From positions 53,731-117,730 of the forward strand of contig FN648499.1 of assembly GCA_000310025.1 (NCBI GenBank): DNA of 64,000 nucleotides. Direction: 5' to 3'. Positions 57,150 through 64,000 of the stretch are shown here, piece by piece (the stretch's first letter is position 1; the number at the start of each line of letters is the position of its first letter). The position numbers and the translations under genes are program-made. Source of the DNA: Ectocarpus siliculosus. Its lineage: Eukaryota > Sar > Phaeophyceae > Ectocarpales > Ectocarpaceae. Below the pieces are notes generated by a model, which saw nothing but the letters and a program-made list of their open reading frames with translations, had not been told where the DNA came from and ran no database searches.

Positions 57150-58600
57150 AAGAATACGCTCTCCTCATCGTCATCCGGTGTCAAGCGGCTGCGACCAGAT
57201 CGGTCACATTCCGCCGCATCGATCGGAAGGCGAGAGAGGAAATCAGCGTTGCCATTTGCGGAACCCTTGCGGTACTCGAGAGTGTAATTGTAGGCGGTAA
57301 GAAATTCAAGCCAACGCTGAACGCGGGCATTGTTCTCCCCCACCTTGGCAAAATGCTCAAGAGATTTGTGGTCGGTAAAAATGCGAAATTTCGTGCCCCA
57401 CAAATAACCGCGAAGTCGTTTGATGCACCATACGATGCTACCCGCCTCGAGGTCGAGGGGAGTCCAATGACGTTCGGAGTCCAAAGTAGCTCGGCTGATG
57501 AAAATGATGGGCCGGATGGAGCCATCCGGCTGTTCTTGATCGAGAGTCCCGCCGAACCCATCGCGACTAGCATCACAGTAGAGGCGAAAAGGTCGCGAGC
57601 CGTCCGTAACGGCATCCCAATCTGGATAAACCAAGACAGGAGGGTTGGCCAACTCAGACAGCAGGACGCGACAAGCTTGCTCCATGGCAGGGGTGAAGGC
57701 AAACGTCGCCTGCTTCTTGAGAAGAGTGGTCAGAGGTCGAATTCGCGTAGCCATGTTGGGAAGGAACTTGCGGTAGTAGCTGAGGCCGCCGAGAAGAGAG
57801 CGAAGTTGTTTAACATCCTTTGGCATGGGCATTTTGGTGAGGGCCGCAACCTTGGCCCCGTTAGGCCGAACACCGTCAGGGGAGATGGTGTGGCCGAGGA
57901 AATCCGCTTCGGTAGCGCCAATGGTGGCCTTCGGTGGGGTGAGTTTCAAGTTGTGTGTGTGCAAGCGTTCAAACAGAGCGCGCATGGTATCAACATGAGA
58001 AGCAGGGTTGTCGTCGAAAACGATCAAATCATCCAAGTACGATGCAACACCGTGGAGATTTTTGATGACTTCGTTGACCACCTTGCAAAACCACCCAGGG
58101 GCAGCAGAACTGCCCTGAGGCATCTTCAACCACTCAAAAAGCCCGGAAGACGTCACGAATGCCGTCAAAGGGATTGTATCACGGTGAACCGTGATTTGGT
58201 GGAACGAAGACTTCATGTCGAAAAGGGAATAGATTCGCCCTTTCAACAGCTTGTCCAAAGTATCATCAACTCGAGGAATCGGAAGCTGGCTCAAAGCACA
58301 AAGCTTGTTGAGCTTGCGATAGTTGACAGTGATGCGAACACCACCAGATTTCTTCGGTATGACTACCAAAGGACTCGAGTAGGGCGAGGTCGAATGTTGG
58401 ATCAGACCAGCCGCAAGATATTGATCAAGGATCGCGTCAACTTGTTTCGCCACCGGGGGGTTAACGCGGTATGGACGAGACGTGACGGGTGCACTGCCCG
58501 GAGGAACTGTAAGCTTGAAAGGAAAAAGCGAACAAGATCCAAAGTCGGTGGGGGAACTCGAGAAGACATCATGATAGTCGCACAGGACGTTACCAAGCTG
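57150..58600 (-). pseudogene. Reverse transcriptase and RNase H of right Ty3/gypsy element
   Basis: RT motifs in order: SSPLVVIPKKSGGVRITVNY, IYSLFDMKSSFHQITVH, LKMPQGSSAAPGWF, and the catalytic box SYLDDLIVFDD (YLDD) near 58.03 kb, then KATIGATEADFLGHTISPDG. RNase H follows at about 57.2-57.7 kb (RLYCDASRDGFGGTLDQEQ, IFTDHKSLEHF, GNADFLSRLP) with catalytic Asp residues present. The long open stretch shows this is the best-kept part of the element. Confidence 0.92.
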
Positions 58601-59499
58601 AGTGATGACATCCGGAGTCCAACCCGGACCATGGAGATCAAAAGAAATCTCACGGAGATGGCAGGGGAGCTTATCCCACACGCGGGAAAAACTCTGACGT
58701 TGTTCAGGCGTCAACCGCTCGAGAAGAGCAGGCGGAGGCGACGAAAGAGAAGCACTGGCAGGACCAGGGTCCTCTTGGCCGGGCGGCGACGGCGTGGGTC
58801 GCTCATTCAAATTATACACGAAGGGGTCATCAATGCGACGTTCGGCAGACGAATCAATGCCACCTGTCGAAACAGGACCCGGAACCCAGTTGCCCGAAGC
58901 AATGGTGGGATCTTGAGCCGCAGATTGAAGACCATCGCTCAAACTGTGGCGAGACACAGCACTGAGAGGCACGCGAAGAAGGGGAGCCGAAGCTGTACCC
59001 AGAATGTCGCCTGGTTCGAGAGAAGAGATACCCGCGAGCGGGAGTCTTTGGCAACCATTTTGCACAAAATGTTCCTCGGAAGAAAACATAGCACATTGTG
59101 GAAACATATCCACGAGATAGTTACCCACGAGGGCTGGAGAGCCATCGCTGCGTACCAAATTAACCGGAACAAGGCTATGTTCAGGGTGAAGTTGGACGGA
59201 ATGTTTCCCAGCATAGCGAAGTTGGTAGTTACCATCTGTGGAAGACAAATCGTGAGCAAATGCGGTGGCACCGCAACTGCTATGCTGAGCCAGGGTAAGC
59301 TCACCAAAAACACGGTCACCAGGGCGTTTCGCACGCAAAGTGCGGTAAGAGCGGTCGCTAAACCGCATCCAACTGTCTCTCCCAAGGAGCACGTCATGAT
59401 GCATAACACCATCGGGAACAACGTACGCCCAAACAGCGAGAGAGGAAGTAGGAAGGCGCTTGCGAAGAAACTGCACTCTCAAACGGACAATGGTCGAAG

Positions 59500-59720
59500 T
59501 TTGAAGCGGAGCCGATTCGCCGAAACCTCCCCAACAGCGAGGTTGTTTTTTTTTCCTCAGACAACGACGAAGCGGCCGAAGCGGCTTTCATGGATTCCCA
59601 CGCAGATGCACTACTAAAAGACTGCGGGGAACCCGTGTCTAAAAGAGCAACACATCCAAACTGAACAGAAGCTGAACCGCTGTGAGTGAGGATTTGGGTG
59701 GTGAAAGAGTCATCATCGAT
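59500..59720 (-). pseudogene. Protease region of right Ty3/gypsy element
   Basis: Retropepsin motif FGCVALLDTGSPQSFSS near 59.6 kb (DTG active site), with a preceding strand region DLVDGVVTIDDDSF. The downstream RDSWMRF near 59.36 kb fits the usual GRD segment of Ty3 proteases. Fossil. Confidence 0.8.
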
Positions 59721-60029
59721 GGTAACAACACCATCAACCAAATCCGGACCTTGCTCAGGAAGCAAAGAAGAGGAAGAGGATGGCGGGGTGCACCCGGAAG
59801 ACACGGTCCAAACAGCGGTGTCATGATCCGATGGAACATTCGCAGCGTATTGTGAAAACGACGCGAATCGTTCAGTCGACGGAGGGCTTGAGGCCATCCG
59901 AAGACGCTGGTGTGTAGAAGGGCTAACTTCATAGACCGCGTTATTTTGAGACGACGTCGAAACGTGGTCGTTGGGGGGCAGCAAACGAGAGCTGCACTCG
60001 GGCGGCGGAGCATTGCATCGCAAAAGACT

Positions 60030-60480
60030 GCGTACTCGTTGAAGGGCGTTGCCCAACAAATTGAGGCCACGCATCGAGAGGTGGATAGAGCGTCAGGATC
60101 ATCGACTTGAAGGCCAATGCCCCAAATACGGTCGTAGGGACTAGCTTCGGCAAGGATTTTGTCGCCAGATCCGAGAAGATGCTCGCGCAACTCGGAGTTT
60201 TGACTAAATTTTGCGTAAGAGCCAGTGAGCACAATATTTTCGCGCTCGTGTTCCCAAAGAGATGGGTCGAAACCACGGACACCGCGGCCAAACTTCTTGT
60301 GTAAGGCAGGATCGGACACGCGCATGATGTTTTGTAAAGCGCAATGGTCTTCGAAAAGACGAGCTTTTTCCGCAGCGAAAAACTGCTCAGGACACGAGTA
60401 TACCACTCCATCGACCACAAAAGTCGACGGGGTCCATTGGGAAAAGGGAGAGGGGGGCTGCTAAAAGAAGACCATATCAG
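60030..60480 (-). pseudogene. NADAR (YbiA/DUF1768-type N-glycosidase) domain in the right Ty3/gypsy element
   Basis: The segment shows the NADAR signature throughout: VDGVVYSCPEQFFAAEKA (the VDG-x-x-Y-x-x-x-E-x-x-x-x-x-x-KA start), DPALHKKFGRGVRGFDPSLW, ENIVLTGSYAKFSQNSELR, LLGSGDKILAEASPYDRIWG and, last, RGLNLLGNALQRVR. The order and spacing match bacterial YbiA, including the Glu, Trp and D-x-x-WG-x-G positions. NADAR proteins are N-glycosidases on ribosyl or ADP-ribosyl substrates. Here the domain sits between gag and protease, so it would be made as part of the polyprotein. Its purpose in a retrotransposon is unknown. Fossil. Confidence 0.85.
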
Positions 60481-60499
60481 GAGTACAATACTCGTTAGA

Positions 60500-61700
60500 T
60501 GGGTCAAAGACAGCGGGACCTGCAGGAGTCGAAACACCTGGAGTGCGGTCCGCCGAAGCTGAGGTTGCAGCCGAAGCTGATGTAGTCGAAGCGGAGGCAG
60601 CCGAAACGCCCGCATTGTAATTTACGGCGTCAACATCCATGGGGACGGTCTCGGACATGCCAAAGACCGGCGAAGAATCGACGGGAGCCGAATTGTTCGC
60701 AATAATTGGGCCAGCGACATCACGCTGGGTGCGCCCCAATTCTAAACCTGAAGAAACGCCTCGTAAGGTGTCATTCAACAGGTTGCTTTCGCTAGGAACG
60801 GCCGCCAAGGCCGGGTCGGTTAAAGAACCAAACCGGGCGTGGTGCTCCTGGCCATTCCTCCGTGACAAGGTACGCGAGACCGCCGGCTGTTCGGAGGTCA
60901 CTCCGGGAGGGTCCTCCCGAAGCGGTGGTGTCAACACTGTCGACGTCGGTCGCAGCGGCCTGGTATTGGGCGCCGTGGGGCGAGCGTGCGTCGGAAGGGA
61001 TGGAGCGTCCGAAGACGATCCATGGTCGAAATATCTCGTGGCGGAATCTGATGATGTTCGGCGGTCAGGACCAAGAGAACAACGCGATTCGAAGCCAGGC
61101 GAATTTGACCCTGTAACTTGCCGGTCGGAACCAGTCAAGTTAGCTACCGGTGCAACAATCGAGGGCGAACCCTCAACGGAAGCGAGCACAGACGAGTTGA
61201 GCGTATCCGAAGATTCACGCGAGGTAACCAATTCGGGCGATTCCTCTTCAATCGTCCAAAGCGCATGGCTACGGCCGGTCTGATCTGCAGACGACGGGGG
61301 GAGCGAACGAGCGGTGCCCGACAAACGAGCGGTACTCGATGGCCCCGAAGGTCCTACGGTTCTGTTCCCGCACCTCAAGACAGCACTCGCGCCAGACTGG
61401 TTAATTTCTGACGGAGCGCCAGTCCGAAGAGGCAGAGACGCAGAGTTGGCAGATGATAAGTGCGATGTAGAAGGTGGGACTGTCGGCATATGTCTGGATG
61501 CCGACCTGATTGACACTGGGAGAAACAACGGATACCGAAGTATGGTTGTTATTGTGCGGCACCGAAGTACCAGAAGGGATAACATTCACCGAAGTGTGGT
61601 TATCGTTGCGTAGGACCGAAGTGCTAGAGGCAACCGTGTGTGACGGCGCGACAGATACCGAAGTATATTGTCGTTGTTGCATAAAACCGAAGTATTAGGG
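60500..61700 (-). pseudogene. Low-complexity linker between gag and NADAR
   Basis: Ser, Thr, Pro and Asn-rich sequence with no predicted fold. A shorter frame near 61.5-61.6 kb has HTSVNVIPSGTSV and HTSVSVVSPS repeats. It probably serves as a flexible spacer in the polyprotein. Confidence 0.5.
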
Positions 61701-61799
61701 GCAACAGAGCGTGACACACGAGCGTCTTGTGAAGAACGAGACGAGGTCCCCGAAGATGCTGAAGGCGGTCCGGGGGAAGTAGGCGAACCACCACCGACG

Positions 61800-63900
61800 A
61801 GTCATCCGCTGCGTGAACGACCACCATTTTGGAAGTTGCCAGGTTGACGGGCATTGTGATTGGTCGAAACCATGATGCCAGACGAAGGACCGGTGTGTGC
61901 ATGTGTTTGTGGTTGATAGAGGGACAGAGCACCAGTGTGGTTGGTGTTGATCGAAGGGTGTTGCTGAGGGTGAGAGTTACCCGCAGAATTTCCTGGGGCA
62001 TACCCACTGTTGTGCGATTGTGTCTGATGAGTGTGAGGGGAACTACCACCGTCGGAACGGCGATTCCCAGCGTGGTTTCGCTGAGAGGACGAAGAGGAAG
62101 AGCGCTGGTGGCGTCTACCCTGATTGTTTGGGCGGTTGTCCGCACTTTTTTGTCGAAAAGACCGCATACGGCCTTGCCAACGTCTAAAAGCAGCAGAATC
62201 GTCATTGAGGAGACCCAACTCGGGGTTCAACAACCCACTAGAATTCGTGAACGGTGCAACGCATTGCTTCATGGAATGGTCTTCACCCGAGCAGTTCAGA
62301 CAGCGATTCCTGTTTTCGTGGAAGGCTTGCGAACGAGCCTCTTGTGTCAACAAAGGAGTCCACAAAAAAGGATCCTCCGTGTTGCGAAAGCTAGAAGTGA
62401 GAGCGTATACATCAGACCAATCGGCTAGCGAAGCAGGCGAAGAATTATAGTTGCGTGTGAAAGGGTCAGCATCGTGCGATTGTACCGGCAAAACTACAGG
62501 GTTCTGAGCGGAACCTGGTGCCCACTGGCCCGAAGGCGCGGGGGCGCGGTGTTGGGACCGCCGAGGCTGCGAGGAGCCACGCGTCGAAGACAACGAAAAA
62601 TAAGATGAACCGCCGATAGCCGGGGTTTTATTTGTCGCTAGAGGCGCGAACGCCTCCCACATATCCGCAATCGACGCAAAGGGAGCGACGGCCGTGGCCA
62701 GAGCACCCGGGTACAAAATCGGAGACAAACTCGGGAATTGCTTGCAGACCGAATGCCGCACTATTTCTAGCACCATGGATACGCTAGGGGCCAAAGTACG
62801 CTCAGAGCCAGTCACAGACGAAACCATCAAAAGAAAAGCACGAAGGTAACCCGCGAAAGAAGTACCATCTGCTACTCCAAATTGTTGTAGCCTCAAAAAA
62901 GACTCTTGACGGTCGCCGACATCAAATTGCTCCGCAAGATGACGCAACAGCAACTGAAAAGCTTCTGGTCCGGTGGCGCCACCGTCCAAGCTTCTCTTCA
63001 CCTGCTGAAAGTAATCAGCAATGGAAAGGACAAGATCGGCAGTAGAGGGCTTGTCAGGGGTGATCGCACCCGAAAGTTTCTTTTCGAGAGGCCGTTCCCA
63101 TCCAGGCACGTAATCAGTACTGTCCAACCCTTCGCTTTGGTCATCACACAGCAACAATATGTCGGACAAGGCCGTTCGTGTTGTGCGGATGAGCTGTTGG
63201 TAGCCGTCCCCAGGCAACAAAGTTGAAGGGAAGGGCATGGTAGCGACATTTCCAACTTTTTTCAAGTTCAGAGTGATGTACGCCCGTTGGACAGTAACTA
63301 CGTGAGCCTTGCGAACTGCCGAAGCAGCCGCATCTACTGTGGCTTGGCGAGCATGTGCGATGTTGGAAGAAAGTGGCAAGACACTATCATCCGAAACGAC
63401 AGGGGGTGCAGCAGCTGCAACCGAAGGAGCAGCAGGCGGAACACGATCCCAAGACGGTACAACATGATGAACATCTTGTACGGGCACAAAAGTCGAAGGG
63501 GGGGTGGGGTTTGAGAACCCGGGGTGGTGTGCGATTCCTGAGCCTACAGCATAATCAGCGGTAGAAAAAACAGGAGGTGCAACAGTTTCCGAAGAAACGG
63601 GGGGGGCCGAAGCCGGTGGCATGTTCGAAAACGCAACACGAGTTTCCGAAGAAACGGGGGGGGCCGAAGCCGGAAGGTTCGAAAACGCAACACGAGTTTC
63701 TGAAGAAACGGGGGGGGCCGAAGCCGGAGGGACAAAATCATCACGCAAAAAGAAACGAGCACCCGAAGTCGCGTCCATAAGAGACGGAACTACTTGCCTT
63801 TGGCGGCCCGACTTGCGGGACAAGCTGGTGTCCGAGCCCGGCCCGGTCCTACTCTTGTTCTTGGAGCCACGAGCGCCATCCCCGCCACGCTGGCCACCTT
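61800..63900 (-). pseudogene. gag: gag region of right Ty3/gypsy element
   Basis: A basic N-terminal part (GSKNKSRTGPGSDTSLSRKS) precedes Pro/Ala-rich repeats, then a helical gag core at about 62.7-63.2 kb (ALSDILLLCDDQSEG, FQLLLRHLAEQFDVGDRQES, FAGYLRAFLLMVSSVTG). A canonical CCHC knuckle, CLNCSGEDHSMKQC (C-x2-C-x4-H-x4-C), lies near 62.27-62.31 kb, followed by an Arg/Ser/Gly/Asn-rich RNA-binding tail. It would form the RNA-packaging particle. The start codon may lie just outside the window. Confidence 0.85.
63585..63735 (-). repeat. Three 54-57-bp tandem repeats inside gag
   Basis: Copies start at 63585, 63642 and 63696 (plus strand GTTTCCGAAGAAACGGGGGG). The units encode PASAPPVSSETRVAFSN-type blocks and are nearly identical, so this expansion is recent. 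Both periods are multiples of three. Confidence 0.9.
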
Positions 63901-64000
63901 TCTCTCCCGGCTACCACCCACCGAAGAGGACGAAGGCGCCGGGGGTCGACGCGATGCTCCGGCCGAGCTCCAGCCCGACTCCTCTCCCGAGCTACCAGGA

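Larger units (their letters stand above)
53286..64000 (-). mobile_element. Broken Ty3/gypsy element with NADAR and chromodomain (right element)
   Basis: Order on the minus strand: gag with CCHC zinc knuckle, a Ser/Pro-rich linker, a NADAR domain, aspartic protease, reverse transcriptase, RNase H, integrase, a chromodomain-like and a Tudor-like module, then a candidate 3' LTR. The 5' end lies outside the window. RT-RNase H and integrase regions remain open over long stretches and catalytic motifs are intact. Only about five interruptions are seen, some of which could be natural gag-pol expression signals of the family. This is a fairly young fossil. The integrase-chromodomain order marks it as chromovirus-like. 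Confidence 0.9.

Noticed and set aside
57000-57290. Separate plus-strand gene start near the right Ty3/gypsy integrase
   Set aside because: Antisense to the RNase H-integrase linker; no independent signal.
57116-59617. Plus-strand open frame of 833 codons
   Set aside because: It lies exactly opposite the RT-RNase H region, whose motifs are unambiguous on the minus strand. The plus-strand peptide is Arg/Lys-rich with no domain, a shadow of biased codon use.

Overview
The window reads as nuclear DNA of a stramenopile, most likely a brown alga. The one clear host gene has small exons split by GT-AG introns of roughly 200-560 bases and encodes a Golgi-type carbohydrate sulfotransferase, a class suited to making sulfated wall polysaccharides. 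The rest is a dense graveyard of mobile elements that includes Ty3/gypsy, a tyrosine-recombinase retrotransposon, Helitron-like ends, a pogo/Tigger-like element and tRNA-derived SINEs. The species call is inference; no rRNA or organelle marker is present.

Layout. 0.3-7.27 kb: broken Ty3/gypsy element on the minus strand (gag, protease, RT, RNase H, integrase). 7.27-7.78 kb: piece of a Helitron-like repeat. 7.79-9.44 kb: TA-flanked element with pogo/Tigger-style inverted ends. 9.47-15.42 kb: decayed DIRS/Ngaro-like element (minus strand) with split direct repeats in the order A1-internal-B1-A2-B2 and a foldable multi-stem block at one end. 15.4-19.9 kb: no gene recognised. 19.9-21.8 kb: copy A of a large dispersed repeat. 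22.9-24.8 kb: unrecognised cysteine-rich host gene, three exons, minus strand, with a duplicated upstream region. 26.0-27.1 kb: hairpin-forming minisatellite. 28.0-32.1 kb: three Helitron-like 3' ends. 32.4-44.6 kb: SINEs, a 984-bp TA-flanked inverted-repeat element and a diverged tandem array of about 1.3-kb units. 46.5-49.5 kb: five-exon sulfotransferase gene. 50.0-53.1 kb: further copies of the dispersed repeat. 53.3-64 kb: a large, fairly young Ty3/gypsy element on the minus strand that runs off the right edge.

Most unusual is the right-hand Ty3/gypsy element. Between gag and protease it carries a NADAR (YbiA/DUF1768-type N-glycosidase) domain, and after integrase a chromodomain-like module followed by a Tudor/PWWP-like module. 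A NAD/ADP-ribose-linked enzyme domain inside a retrotransposon polyprotein is the best candidate in this window for an undescribed system.

Limits: all similarity was judged by eye. Edges of repeats are approximate except where terminal motifs fix them. Fossil elements are given as domains with rounded coordinates.
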